The notes under the pieces are model-generated. The model was not told the origin of the DNA, searched no databases, and saw only the letters and a list, made by a program, of their open reading frames with translations. Made by a program: the position numbers and the translations under genes. Source: Zasmidium citrigriseum (lineage: Eukaryota; Ascomycota; Dothideomycetes; Mycosphaerellales; Mycosphaerellaceae). Taken from it: DNA of 64,000 nt. The stretch is from the NCBI GenBank assembly GCA_002786025.1, contig NHNW01000014.1:496001-560000 (forward strand). Direction: 5' to 3'. This document shows, one piece after another, positions 22,678 through 34,511 of the stretch; the first letter of the stretch is position 1; every line of letters starts with the position of its first letter.

Positions 22678-25600
22678 ACTGTCTGCCACCTGAGACCACC
22701 GACGCAGACCCCCTGCGTCGGTGCTGGGGTCTGTTTAGCTTGCGACAGCTAGGCCCGACTGCAGCCCGTTCGCAGCCAACAATTCGGTTCTGCTTCGTCC
22801 AAGTCCTGGTTTTTGCAGTGACAACAATGCGACCGGGCTCTGTCGACGTGGCGACGAGGGTGTCGCCTCGCGCTGTTATTGCGCGGTGCTGGCCAGGCGC
22901 GAAGTGTGGACGTCGTTCGATTCGGGATGCAGCATGTGTGAATGCCCAGGGCGTGGTTCGTCGATCACCGCCGGCTGGCTGGCTGGACCAGCGCAGGCGA
23001 CTCCCGGAAATTCGCCAGCAACAACGCGCTGGACAGTGATGGATGGCAGTGACGGTGATGATGATGGTGAGTGAATGGATGCGGACGCAGACGCGCTGCT
23101 CTCCAAAGTGCGGCGAGAACAGCGTTTGCCAACGGCGGCGGCGAGACGGAGGGTCTTTTGGCTGCTGCCCTCACTGCTCATCAATGCCCCCTGACCACCT
23201 TCGCCGAGCTAGCCAGCCAGCCAGCCGAACTGCAGCAGGCCGACTTAATAATCCCGCTGCTGTACGACTGCCAAACTGCTATTTATTGATTACGCCCTCA
23301 GTCGCACTGCATTAACAATACGATGTGCTGTTCACATGCGCCGCCGCCATCAGCACCTTCCATCGTCCAAACTCCCATCAAGTCGCTCCTTCCTTCGCAT
23401 CAATCATCAGTCTTCGGCTCCTACCGCCACATCCCTGCTCGCTAGCCGAACCTTACTACGCTGTAATCCGCCTTATATCAAAACCAGACTTCGCAGCGAC
23501 AACGACGAACAACTGCCATGAAATCATGAATCATCACCGCGCCGAACTGCTAGCTGCTTCATCAGCCTATATATCCTGCGCCTAAAACGTTCTCCTATGC
23601 AATCCTGTTTGTTGCTGTGGCCATCAGTCTTCCTTCAGGCCGCGACGTACCTGTACCTGCAGATGAACTACTGCACGCCAGGGGATTGCTCTTGCATCCG
23701 AACGCACCTCCCTTCATCGAACACCTCACCATCTAGCGCGTCTCAGACCTTCTTTTTGCAAACGTTTCCAACATTCGCTCGTTGGACGAGTTGATCCTTC
23801 CCTCGGCTGGTCCGGGCTATCGCAAATTGGGCCAGCACACAACGCCTTTTGGCGCACCGCCTGCGAAAAGAAGAAATCCTTCCCTCTGCCATGCTCGGAT
23901 ATTTCGCCGGCTCGAGAAGATATCCAGAACATTTCCGAAAGGGTCCCGCAAAGAATGAGGCTGGCTGAGGTGCAGCTGTCAGGCCATCACCGCCACCCGC
24001 CCAATCAATCTCCGACACGGCATTCGATGTTCGCAAGTTTGGTACCGCGTCGCTGGTGTCGAGGTGCCGTCTGCAATTAATATGGGGAGGACTGCGCCAA
24101 ACTCTGACTCCACACCCAGCCCGACCACTCGAAGCCAATCTTCCGCTTAGCCAAAGGCAATCGCGACCTCCAATCTCACACGTTCTCCTTTGCGACGTGA
24201 CGCGCTCGGGAATTAGTTGACGACATCGCATCTCTTTGCCACGCGCTGCTCAGGAGAACGGCCAGAACAACCACAAATCACGACTTCAGCAAGCCTTCTT
24301 CTTGGACGGCCCCTTTTTCTACCTCCACATCGGATGCTATCCATCCAGTGAAGTGGACAACTCAACATGTCAAGGTATCCTGGAATATCAAAGCAAATCT
24401 TGCAGAGACTGGCATCTCCTGGCCATTCACCTGCAGGCGAAGAACCATTGTGCAGGCTTCATGCTTGTCTTTCTGCGCAAAACACATGCGGGCCGCATGC
24501 AAAACATGCGCAGACACATGAGATGCACGCTGTGGAGTCGCCATTGTTGGGTAACTCTGCACGTTTTGCCGCTGCGTTGGGAGTGCGCTCTTTTCCCGCT
24601 CAAGCTGGACTGTCAGCTCTCTCCGCAGGAGTACATACAACTGTGCTCTTGAAAGGCTTGCTAAACTATCAACCGTTGTCGACGATTTTCGAAACAGTGA
24701 GAGTCACCTGGCACTTTGACCGGAATAACGAGGATACGTGATGGATGAAGACGCATTGCCGGTGCAGATGAAAAGTGGGTAATACAGGAATCCAGAAATT
24801 GCTGATGTCCAACAGATGAGTCGTCGCGGCGACCTGAACTACACGCCGATGTCATTGCGTGCAGGAAACGAATCTCGCACGGCCATATCAACGTCAGCAA
24901 AAGCTGAAGCTCGATCCAGCAATGCCACGAGCGCAGCTTGATTATTCAGTCCATGACTACTCATGAAGCCAATCCAAACCATGGGCACTTAATTACGACT
25001 GCTGAGAGTCTACATGCAAAAGTGGCCTCTTCGCTTACAGACCGAACATGCGTTACCTGGTCCCTGATGAGGAAGTCTGGCCGGAATCATTCCTTGGACG
25101 CAGAAATCCTGGCCATGAACTCTTGATTTCGACGCAATCCGAGTGCCTTTGCACTCTGAACCATTTACTGGTCGAGAGACGACACCTGCTTCGTTCCGAC
25201 GCTCATCACTGCTCCATGGCATTTTAGTTTGCCCTGGGTCCTTACAATGTCCGAAGGTACATTTTTCAGGACGATTCAGCAAGACGATCGAGCAGCCTTG
25301 AAGCCACAGTGTCTGCTAGCAACTGTTACTACATGCATTGACGACGGCGTGCCTCGCCAACACTCAGCCCTGTTTGTGCAAACCAGACTAGTCAAAATCA
25401 CAGGATTCGCGTGCAGGATCTTTTAGCTTCATGATCCTGGCACTCCCTCACTATGCGGCACAGTCAGGAATCGAAAGACTGCTGCTGTGCCGTAATGACC
25501 CTTGTGCTGTGCCGCACTTCATACACGATATGTGCGTACGCGTGCTGAGAAGGAAGGTACGATGTGCGCTAGCACGTGAAGGCGCTAAGACTCATTGCCA

Positions 25601-25843
25601 GTGAAGCGAAATAGGAAAGAGCGGAGTGAAGTGAGGTAGGTGCGTTGCATCTCGACATTCTAATTCTTGATGCAGCATACTACTTGCGCTTTTCTCCCTT
25701 CGCAATATTAGAGAATATTTTGTAGTTGACTATCCCAGAAAACAAACCTCCCAGAACACCATTTCACCCATAGCTCTCAAGCCCGCACTCGTTTCTTCTC
25801 ACCTCCCTTCCACCTTCCTATCCCTCTTACCCATCCTTTCAAC
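22678..25843. other. Long intergenic region (about 3.2 kb) upstream of kinesin
   Basis: Lies between the kinesin start and the 3' end of the secreted-protein gene. Contains many short ORFs (60-160 codons) on both strands without domains or convincing splice signals, short CAGC/CTGG tandem runs near 22,970-22,990 and 23,205-23,225, and a CACGTG near 25,573. I see no tRNA, rRNA or repeat of known type. Confidence 0.4.
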
Positions 25844-26653
25844 TTAGCACCGATCACAATCATCACGCGGCGTCGTGCAAAGAATAGTCTCCACCCTCTG
25901 CGGCTGCTCCAGCGTACAAGGATTCTCATACCCAAAAATGCTCCCCACCGGCTGCTGCCCCTGCGGATCCGAGAAAGCCTGGCAAGAAATCTTATGGATA
26001 TCAATATCAATAATCGTGACATCGAAATCCGGGTCGATTTCAAGCTGCGTGCAGTCCTGCTGGTAAGGGACCAGTTGGTTGAGCGTGATGTCGGGCTTGT
26101 GCCAAGAGGGATCTTGCTGTGGGGGCGCGGTGTTGATGTTGAGGACGACGGATTGGGATTGTTGCTGTTGTTGCTGTTGGTTTGTGGTGCCGTCGGAGGT
26201 TTGTTGTTGTTGTTGCTGTTGTTGCTGGTTTGTGGGCAGGACGGGGCCGGGGTAGAAGCCGGAGTTGGGGTCGACGTTTTGTTGTTGTTGTTGCTGCTGT
26301 TGCTGCTGATTTGTGGGGTTGCCGAAGCCGGGGATGCCGCCGAAGGTGTTGCCGCCGGGTTGCCAGTTGTTGCCGCCGCCTTGGAGGAGGCGAGGGTCGT
26401 AGCCCCCGCCGCCGTTTTGTTGAGGGAAGCGTTGATTGCCGCCGAAGCCTTGCGGTTGGAAGCCGCCGCCTTGCATCAGGCGAGGGTCGAATTGACCTCC
26501 GCCGTTCTGTTGAGGGAAGCGTTGGTTGCCACCAAAGCCTCCTTGTGGTTGGTATCCATTGCCTCCGCCGTTGCCAAAGTAGCCTGGATTGTTCTGCTTG
26601 TCGGCTGCGGCGAGGGCAGCGAGGCCGGTGATGAGGAGCGAGTGGGTCAACAT
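25844..26653 (-). CDS. Secreted Gly/Gln-rich repeat protein, cysteine-containing C-terminus
   Basis: Single exon, 269 residues. An N-terminal signal peptide is clear (hydrophobic 'LLITGLAALAAA' before a Lys/Asn-rich start). Residues about 23-110 are Gly/Asn/Gln-rich with two imperfect copies of 'NQRFPQQNGGG...DPRL.QGGG' . Residues about 115-170 hold three polyglutamine runs of 7-10 residues separated by Pro/Gly linkers. The last about 90 residues are ordered-looking and contain six cysteines (in 'QDCTQ', 'ISCQAF', 'NPCTLE', 'ILCTT', 'DDCDRC'), which could form three disulfides. I do not recognise a family. It could be a cell-wall or adhesive protein, or an effector candidate; all of that is inference. 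The opposite strand carries long ORFs that are only shadows of the repeats. Confidence 0.75.
   Translation of the reverse strand: MLTHSLLITGLAALAAADKQNNPGYFGNGGGNGYQPQGGFGGNQRFPQQNGGGQFDPRLMQGGGFQPQGFGGNQRFPQQNGGGGYDPRLLQGGGNNWQPGGNTFGGIPGFGNPTNQQQQQQQQQQNVDPNSGFYPGPVLPTNQQQQQQQQQTSDGTTNQQQQQQQSQSVVLNINTAPPQQDPSWHKPDITLNQLVPYQQDCTQLEIDPDFDVTIIDIDIHKISCQAFSDPQGQQPVGSIFGYENPCTLEQPQRVETILCTTPRDDCDRC
26158..26320. repeat. Trinucleotide-rich tract (polyQ-coding)
   Basis: GTT/GCT triplets run in three blocks at about 26,158-26,180, 26,200-26,227 and 26,278-26,310. Read on the minus strand they are CAA/CAG runs that encode the glutamine stretches of the secreted protein. Such tracts are prone to length change. 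Confidence 0.8.
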
Positions 26654-27863
26654 GTTGGATGCTGATTGAATTAAGAAGTATCGATATTGTTGTTTCTAGA
26701 AAGAAGCTGGACGAAAGAGGCTCTGTTGCTATGCAGCGACTGACGGAAAGGCTGTCAAACGACGACGGAGAAGGAGGCAGGAGGCGTTGGTGGGAGATCG
26801 ATGAAGGATGAAACCTCCCCAAGGCGGTACGTCGACATCTTTATACGTTCCTGCCGAGGGTTCAGTGTCAGCAGATTGAGAACATTGCCGCAATGGAAAG
26901 AATACGAGACGGCTCTCTTTCGATCAACAGCGTCTGCCCAGCTGTCAAACTTCTCTTCAGGGATGCGTATAGGCGGGTTTGTACAGAAATGGCAAGTAGT
27001 AAAGGGAACTCGTCTACAGTTCCTAGCATCCGCTCCAGGTGTACCTGTTTGGTATAGCTATAATTGAACGTTCCTGCACCGCCTCGTCATGGTAAGAGAG
27101 GGAAAAGAGACCCGACAGCGGCGTGACTCGCTCCGCGCTGGAGGGAGAGCCAAGCAGCAATGATCGCTGTCTAGCATGTAGCAATTGCCAGACACATGCT
27201 CGGTAAAGGTCCGCAATATGCGCTGGCGGAGAGTGACGGCCTTGGAAGGAGCCTGGTATTGTTGAGCGTAATACGAAGCGAGGTGTCAAGGCCATTCTGG
27301 AATAACCTTCTGTATGAGGTCGGTTTGGCAATCTAGGTTTGCAAAATTCCAGGTACCCGTCGTTGGGGAGGGATCTTTGACAAGTCGCACGTTGTCGCGG
27401 AGGAGGGCGGGAGCTATTTCGAGGCCGACACGTGATCTGAAAGATGTCAATTCTGTCGGTGAACGAATTTGACAGCAGCTGTCGACACGAACTTCCATCA
27501 ATACGGGTAGCTGAAACACGATGAACATGATTTCCTTCAGGATTGCTGTGAACTTTCGAGATTCGGTCAGTCGATGAATGCGTCGCCCGTACGAGTTCAT
27601 TTGCGTGTTGAGGCACAGAAGAAACGCCTCGCGGTGCCGTTGTAGTCCCAACATAAGTCCTTTCGAATGGGTATCATCTTAATCATACACACCTCCTACT
27701 ATACAATTTCATAACTCCAGCCTGTCGACGTGGCTAGTTTGATGATGCTTATCCAAGGTTTCTGGCTTTGCGTTGCGTCGTGTCGTTCCACTGGTCTTCG
27801 TGTTCTGGCTCCTTGCCAGTTCGCTGCAATGATCCGTCGTCGAGATTCGAATAATGATCTGCA
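26654..27863. other. Intergenic region between secreted-protein gene and Sit4 gene
   Basis: Promoter of the secreted-protein gene at the left and the Sit4 3' UTR at the right. Two overlapping minus-strand ORFs (27,023-27,616 and 27,286-27,654) have no recognisable domain. A CACGTG occurs near 27,430. No gene is called. Confidence 0.4.
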
Positions 27864-29364
27864 TTATAGGAAGTACTCTCCTCTGCCCTGTCTTCCGGCA
27901 GGCACCGCACGCCTGTGGTCAGGCACGGCGCTGAAGATTTTGAAATCTGGTTGCAAGTCCTCGCCAAGGGTCATGATACTGGCGACGTTGCCGCAGCGGT
28001 AGCAGTAGTTTGGTGCAGACCAGACGGTGACAACATCCTGCGAGGCAAAATGATACTTGTAGCCCTCGTTGACCAGCTGGTGGGCGCGGGCAATGAGCTG
28101 GAGATTGTTGACGTGGTTGAACTGTAGAATCATCAGCACACCCATGACAATGCGAGACAGTCAATCTTAATATTCCTCACCTCGCTCGATACTTTGTCGC
28201 CGAACAGCCATCCAGCCCCTCGGGGAGAGACTGCCCACGTATCGACTTCTTCAGGGTCACTCCAAACGAGATCGCAGAAAGCTCCCTCATGCGGGATTTC
28301 TTGCGCTCTCGCCACAACTCTTATTTGATCGAGTGTCCTGATCTCCGGGGAAAGACCGCCGTGCACGCAAAGTACCTTGCCGTCAATGATGGCGGCCAAC
28401 GCAAGGAAGTCGAAGACCTGGCAACAAGACTTCCAGACGCTGGCGTTGCCGTATTTCTGCTGACATTCTTCGTAAAAGCCGTATACTTGGGTGATTTGGC
28501 GAGATTCGTGGTTGCCACGTACGAGAGTGACTTTGTCGGGGTATCTACTAAGCGTCAGTATACGGGAAGCGGAGTGATCGTACAAGAGACATACTTGGCC
28601 TTGAGGCACATCAAGAGCGTGAAGGTCTCCAACGAGAAGTAGCCTCGATCGACGAAATCACCCAGAAAGATGAAGTTCTGGTGGCCGTTGGCGTGGTCGA
28701 CCTTGCTGCTCTTAGCAGACTTGACCGACGATGTCGGACCAGGACTCCTGACACCAACCCCACTATCCTCGCTCGCATCATCGTCCTCGATCTCCTCGTC
28801 GTCGTCAATGGCCTCTCCCATACTCCTGCTGCGCACCCGTCCCCGCAGCTCTTCCTCGTCCTCGCCGCCAGCCTCAGAGCCATCGTTGGATGCGGATGAC
28901 GTATATGCGCTGTCCCGCTGGAAGCGCCTCTTCATCTTCCTCTTGACTTTAGGGTCGGTGATTTGGGTAGGTGGCTCGAGGTCTGCTGCGCTGATGGCCG
29001 TCGCGCCGCCGGTGCTCATGCTAGTCCTCTTGGACGACCTTGCGGCCTTCTCGCGCTCTGAAGCTGCTGCTGCCGCCGCCCGCTCGTCTACCTCGCCGGG
29101 CATGCCACCTGCCACATTGAACAACTCAAGCAGATCGTAGAACTGACCATGAATGTCTCCGCATACAGTGACTGGCGCCTGAACGGGCTGGATGTTGGAC
29201 TCTTCCATGAGGCACTCCTTCACAATCTCACACAGCCTCTTCATATCAGCCTCGGGCAGATAGCGGCACAGTTTGGCCTGCTCCAGCCATTCGTCTGGTC
29301 CAGCGTTGGATGTGAGGACCGCCGGTCCAGGCTGTGGCACGTCCGAGTCCTTCTCGCGAGCCAT
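27864..29364 (-). CDS. SIT4: Sit4/PP6-type serine/threonine phosphatase catalytic subunit with large insertion
   Basis: Three exons on the minus strand: 29364-28595, 28544-28181, 28121-27864; 463 residues. Intron 1 (50 nt) ends in a TAGTAG; using the second AG gives '[18 protein letters not shown]'. Intron 2 (59 nt, GTGAGG) joins 'KVSSE' to '[10 protein letters not shown]'. Metal-binding blocks GDIHG (69-73), GDFVDRG (235-241) and RGNHE are intact, as are '[10 protein letters not shown]', 'RAHQLV.EGY' and '[12 protein letters not shown]'; the end is 'YFL' as in PP2A-like enzymes. The sequence around each block is closest to PP6/Sit4 rather than PP2A or PP4. PP6 acts with Sap-type subunits in G1/S control, TOR and stress signalling. 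Odd: about 138 residues, Ser-rich, basic and then acidic, sit between GDIHG and GDFVDRG. The N-terminus is about 24 residues longer than in human PP6. Confidence 0.92.
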
Positions 29365-29851
29365 GTTGGGTGGATTGTGGTATGAGGGGAGAGATGACGG
29401 AGGTCACGCGCGCAACAGGAGAGGCCGATGTCGTGAAATTCGATGCTCAGATGCAGTCGTATCGCAGGGAGACTGGAGTGGTAAGTCGAGAGAATGTGGT
29501 GTGAGGTTGTGGGCGATGTTCAGTCGACGGCGCCGGCGATGGCGTGTCAGTCGTGTTGGACGTCGAGTTTCATGACCACAGCCATGTGCTCCTGCCTCGT
29601 GGTCCGACCCCCGGAAAGTGGCGCTTAATCAAACACACTAAATATTGATTAAAGCCCCTCGGCTCTCGGAAACACCGCCGACTTCACTCCTTTTTCAAGC
29701 CTTCCGCTTCAACAAACATGCCTTGTCGTCAACATTCTTGGCTTGCTAACTTATCGTTCGAGGACATTGACTGCCCAAGATGTCTGTCTCCCTGTCGGTC
29801 TTCACGCGTCCAAGGCATCTATCTCTATCTATCCATACGACCTCAATCGAC
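29365..29851. other. Intergenic region between Sit4 and sugar transporter
   Basis: Both neighbours are on the minus strand; this holds the Sit4 promoter and the transporter 3' UTR. No other feature seen. Confidence 0.5.
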
Positions 29852-31846
29852 CTAGCTCATCTTCGGCATCTCCTGGCTGGCCTCGTGCGTCTCCTCCACC
29901 TTGATACCAGCCTCTGGGTCGACAATTGAGTTTCCTCTGCTCGCGGCAAGCACAAGATCTGGATTCTCAGCCTTCAGGCGTGCAAAGTTCTTCTCAGCAT
30001 CCCAAACCTGCAAAATCGAAAGTCAGCACACGTCTTCTCCAGGAACAGCCTGTGTTTACGTACCCAAGGGCTGTCAGCAGCAAACACCAAGTCCATCTCC
30101 TCCAGGGTCCGCTGATTCGTCTCCGGGTACAGAGCCCAAACCATTGGTATGGTGATAACATTGCAGGCTCCGAAGATGTAGAGCGTCTTCTCGCCAATTG
30201 AATCAAACATGACCGGGCATAACAACGTTAACCAGCCATTGCCAATTGACCATCCGACGACTCCCCAGGCGTTGCCTTTGGCCCGGACTTCGAGTGGGAA
30301 GATCTCAGCCTGCGATGTCTCCTATTAGCGAAGAATCTTAAGGACTTCCTCGAGACCCAACTCACCGGGTACAGCCAAGGTACAGTCAACCACGTGGCAC
30401 CAAAGACGAAGGTGAAGACAAAAACGAATGATGCCGATGCAATACCGTACGCTCCAGCGGTGGCTTCATCACCGGCTGCTCTGGCGTTGAGGCCTCCCCG
30501 AGCCATTCCTCCTGCTAGAAACATGGCGATTCCCATGCCAACGGAGCCCCAGTACAAGGTGTATCTTCTGCCAATTCGATCCAAGGTAAACACACAGATC
30601 AGCGTCGAAAACATGTAGAAGATGTTGTTGAGGCCAGATATCCACTGGCTCTTCTCCGAGCTGAATCCGGCGATTCTAAAGATGGTAGGCGCATAGATGG
30701 TGACGCCTGGTCTCAAGTAAGTCCCTGTCTGTACCCGCTCCTCGCCGAATCCACTTACCCGCAATCCCTATCCACTCCTGCATGATCTGGAGCCAAATAA
30801 CCAATTGCACCCTCCTAGCCGTGTGCAGCTTGCCAGCACCAATACCGAACAGCATAGAAAAGTAGCTGTTCCGACTGGCCGTCTTACGCTCATGGATAAC
30901 GATATTTTTGATATCGTGGAACTCAGCATCGGCCTTCAGGGTACCTTCAGCGTCCTCTCCGCGAAGTCGACCCAAGATGTATCGAGCTTCCTTCTCGCGG
31001 CCGACTTTGCAAAGCCAGCGAGGGGACTCTGGGAAGAACCAGACGACCGAGACCAGGACGAGGAGCGGGATGATCTGGAAGGCGATCGGAAACCCTATAT
31101 CGTGGTCAGCTTCTTGAAAGCAGTGCTCTTTAGAGAGGGACGCACGCCATCGGATTGGACTCCTGCCTCCATCGATGAAGGATAGACCGAACTCAAGCCA
31201 GTAAGCAACCACCACACCAAAGATGTTCAGCGTGAATTCAATGGCAATGAACTGCCCTCGACTCGTGTGCTCCGCCGTCTCGGTCGCCCAGACCGGTACA
31301 ATGGCATTCAGGATGCCTGTGCCAATCCTGCGAACGACTCGTCAGCTGAATCATTCCAAGATCTTGTTACAATTTGCATGTCAATCTCACCCATTAACAG
31401 CCCTAGCACAAATCATCCAATTCGCATTCTGCGCCGAGCACTGCAGACTCGCCCCCAGAATCGCCCACAAAGCCCCAAAAGCAATCGTCTTGATCCGGCC
31501 GACTTTATCCCCGACCCAGCCACCCATCAAGCAGCCAAACAGAGTTCCAAGGTAATAGACACTGACGATGCCGCCCTGGAGCAGGGAGTCTGTGACGACC
31601 GGATCGCCAGCTTCGTCCACGTAGCCGAACTTCATGAGGTTGATGTAGTTTTGGGCGTTGTTGACGCCGCCCATCATTCCTTGGTCATAGCTGTGGAGGT
31701 TGTTAGAACGAGGGTTATTTTGGTGAGAGACTCTGGTTTACTTACCCGAAGAAGAAGATAGACAAGGCGGCGATGCTGTTGATGGCGAGTAAGAGTGACT
31801 TCTTCTCGAATTTGGCGGCTACACGCCAGCCGGAGAGTTGGTCCAT
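29852..31846 (-). CDS. MFS sugar transporter
   Basis: Seven exons on the minus strand: 31846-31746, 31690-31391, 31327-31146, 31094-30759, 30706-30366, 30309-30064, 30007-29852; 553 residues. All six introns are 50-65 nt and every junction keeps frame. Sugar-porter signatures are present: 'FFFGYDQGMMGG' in TM1, 'GWVGDKVGRIKT' in loop 2-3, 'PESPRWL' after TM6, 'DRIGRRY' in loop 8-9 and 'PETNQRTLEEMD' after TM12. Twelve hydrophobic segments are expected. The protein should sit in the plasma membrane and move a hexose, pentose or related sugar by proton symport; the substrate cannot be told. It resembles the quinate/lactose-type fungal porters no more than other HXT-like ones. The opposite-strand ORFs are shadows. 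Confidence 0.9.
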
Positions 31847-32347
31847 GGTTGCTTGCCCTCGATTCAAGACTTCTTCCAAGACTCGTCAAGCTCAGATCAA
31901 TGCTTCGGTCTCGCACCCACGTCAACCTCTTCACCTCAACAGCGACTCCTCTGCATTGAAGTAGGAGAATCAGTACTGAGAGAGACAGTAAGAGATGAAA
32001 TCAAGAAAAACTCGGAATCGCGAAAGCGCGAAGGAGCCGCACTCCGTATCGGTATCGTACAATTTTTTACGTGTCACTGCATCAGCACATCTCATGTCGT
32101 CTGACCTTGCTTTCCAATGGTCCCTCCAATTTACCCGGCCAACGGTCCCACGAAAAGGGCAATCCGGAGGGCGCTCACATGTTCGTGAGTGGGGACTGGA
32201 GAAAACAGAGTGGAGACTCCACATGTGTGCCTCGTGACGGTGTCTGCCGGCTTTTGACGGCATTGCAAGGGCAGAGAAGTATAGAAGTATTGATATGCAA
32301 GTGAAGACGGGAAAATATACGATGAGGTACTTGATACTGGTTCTGTG
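31847..32347. other. Intergenic region between sugar transporter and GS-hydroquinone reductase
   Basis: Promoter of the sugar transporter (minus strand) and 3' UTR of the next minus-strand gene. Nothing else recognised. Confidence 0.5.
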
Positions 32348-33687
32348 TTACTTTTGCACTGCCTTGACTGCGGGAACTTCTTCGTCCAAGGCAAGAATAT
32401 CCGGCACTGGACCGACGGGCGTGATGGCGAATTGATTGATCTGGCCGTGGCTTTTGGTGTAGTGCTTTTTGATGTGGGTGAACTCAGTCGTTTCGCCAAA
32501 GGCTGGGACATTCCAGTATAGGTTGCGGACCCATCTACGATGGGAAAAGTCAGCGAGACGACTTCAAGAGCAGTGAAGTGAACGATCTTACTTGTGAATG
32601 GCCGGGTAGCCGCTTCGAATATCGCGGATGTTGCACTTGAAGTGCTGCACGTAGACTGCATCGAAACGGATGATAGTCGTGAAAAGACGAACGTCTGCCT
32701 CCGTCATTCGATCGCCGTGATAGTAAGGTCCTGGGTTCTTGGAGAGGTGCTCTTCGACACGGTCGAGGGATTTGAAGAGTTGGGTGACGGCTTTCTCGTA
32801 GGCTTCTTGGGTACTACAAGTATCTGTCAGTGACGGGCTTGCTTCAATTGAGGCCACAGAAACTTACGTAGCAAATCCGCTCTTGTAAACTCCGTTGTTG
32901 ATATCGTTGTACGTCCACTCATTCGTAGCCTCAATCTCGTCCTTGAGATCCTTCGGCAAGAGGTCCAGGTTTTTGTATTTCTCTGGTAGCAGGTCGTCGA
33001 ACTCGGTGTAGAGCATGCGGATGATCTCGCTGCTCTCGTTGTTCACGATCCGCTTCTGCTTCTTGTCGTAGAGCGTGGGAACTGTGAAGCGGCCCGAGTA
33101 GTCTGGGTCTGTGTCGAAGTAGATCTGCCTGAGATGGGTGAAGTCCGAATGGAGAGGGTCTGGCGTCGTGTTCTCGCCGGGCTCTTTTTCGTCAGATGTT
33201 GAGAAGCGCCATCCTGAAGACGTGTGAGCGAGACGTCAAGAACTTGGGTATTTCAACCCTGCCGTACCTTTCTCTCCCATGTGCCAGTGAACCGACGTGA
33301 AAGGAATGAAGTCTTCAAGACCTTTGAGCTTGCGGACGATCAGGGCTCGATGAGCTATAAATTGTCAATTGTACGCTCTCCTTGAAGGTCTCAAATCGAC
33401 TTGCCCCATGGACACGCATATGAGACATCTGTGAAGAGTCAGCAAGGGATTTAGATGTCCTTTGGAGACAGCTTCATCGTACAGAGATGATATCGATCCT
33501 TCTCAGCCGGAAACTCCGCCTTCGGGTCCTTGGAGATCCAACTGCGGAATGCTGAGGTCTGTCTCTTGAACTCGCCCGACTTGTCGTTGGGATCGACCTG
33601 AAGGAAGGATCAGTGTCAGAAGTCAATATGCTTGAATCCTCCGGGCTGGAAACCGACCCATTTTAGGATGTCTGGCTTCTTATCCAT
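32348..33687 (-). CDS. Glutathionyl-hydroquinone reductase (Ecm4/Gto, Xi-class GST)
   Basis: Seven exons on the minus strand: 33687-33658, 33597-33483, 33428-33405, 33354-33268, 33213-32868, 32813-32592, 32534-32348; 336 residues. The mature reading gives 'DPNDKSGEFKRQ', 'YVSYACPWAHRALI', 'SVHWHMGEKGWRF', 'RIVNNESSEIIRML' and 'NNGVYKSGFATTQEAYE', a full Xi-class GST. Cys54 of CPW is the catalytic nucleophile that removes glutathione from glutathionyl-hydroquinones. Exon 3 is only 24 nt and is followed by a GC-AG intron (GCAAGT donor). The first donor (GTCGGT) is non-standard, so exon 1 is less sure. An in-frame ATG at 33822 could add a basic 45-residue leader ('MLRSLKRLRQ...') resembling a mitochondrial presequence; I chose 33687 because it matches the family's usual start. 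The context among oxidoreductases suggests quinone or xenobiotic handling (inference). Confidence 0.88.
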
Positions 33688-34511
33688 CTTCGAATGTATT
33701 AGTCTTTCTGTCTCACGGCCGATTTGGGATGGAATTCTTACGCTTGTTGTTCCTACTGCTCTCCTTGTAGTATTGGTGATCTGTTTCTCGACCTGTCGTA
33801 GTCTTTTGAGGGACCTGAGCATCAATGTATTCGACTGTCGAAGAGCGAGTTGAAGAGTATTTTCAATCTCTATCCTCTGCTTATGAGGAGATCGATCTCA
33901 TCACTTCGCCGAGTACATCTGCGTTGATGGCAAAAAGATGACCGATGTGCATGTCATCATCCAAGCAAGGTACAACTTCTTAGGTAATTGTGACTAAAAT
34001 ACTCGGAAGGAGCGATTTAGCGGTCTTTACGCGGGTCAAATTTGACTCGCTCTTCTGGATCTCTCCCCTTCCACAACACACGAGAACAGATATGTCCACG
34101 GACGACAGCATCGCCATCTCGGAAGAGGATGACAGCATTATCGGACTCAATTTAGGCGATTTCTGACAACAGGATCCATCGCAGGATGCCGCTGGCAGGA
34201 ACAAGCGTTTCCTGCCGGATGGCGGCCAGCCCGAGTCGTCAGCATTAGAAGATGCACCTGGTGAAGCTCAAGAACACCTCTGGTCCATGGAACGATAAGA
34301 CAAGCTTTGAATAATGTGATATGATACATCTTTTGTGATGAGAATCGCGGAGCTCGAAACCAGGCCAATAACACGATAGCCCATCTTCTCTCCAGTGAGC
34401 ATTCGACAATTGGAAGACTCAAGACAGATTGTTGAAGGAAAGGACATCTGATACTTTCTATCTGTCGATCGCTCAAAAGGCCGTAACACTAACGAATACA
34501 GAACGAATCCT
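33688..34511. other. Intergenic region between GST and GIT1-like permease
   Basis: Promoter of the reductase gene (with the possible leader ORF 33,688-33,822) and the 3' UTR of the permease. No other feature recognised. Confidence 0.45.

Noticed and set aside
25994..26665. Long + strand ORFs opposite the secreted-protein gene
   Set aside because: They are poly-Leu/Val shadows of the polyQ and Gly codons.
27023..27654. Two overlapping minus-strand ORFs of 197 and 122 codons
   Set aside because: They use different frames, neither shows a known motif, and start codons are uncertain; a decayed gene is possible but not supported.
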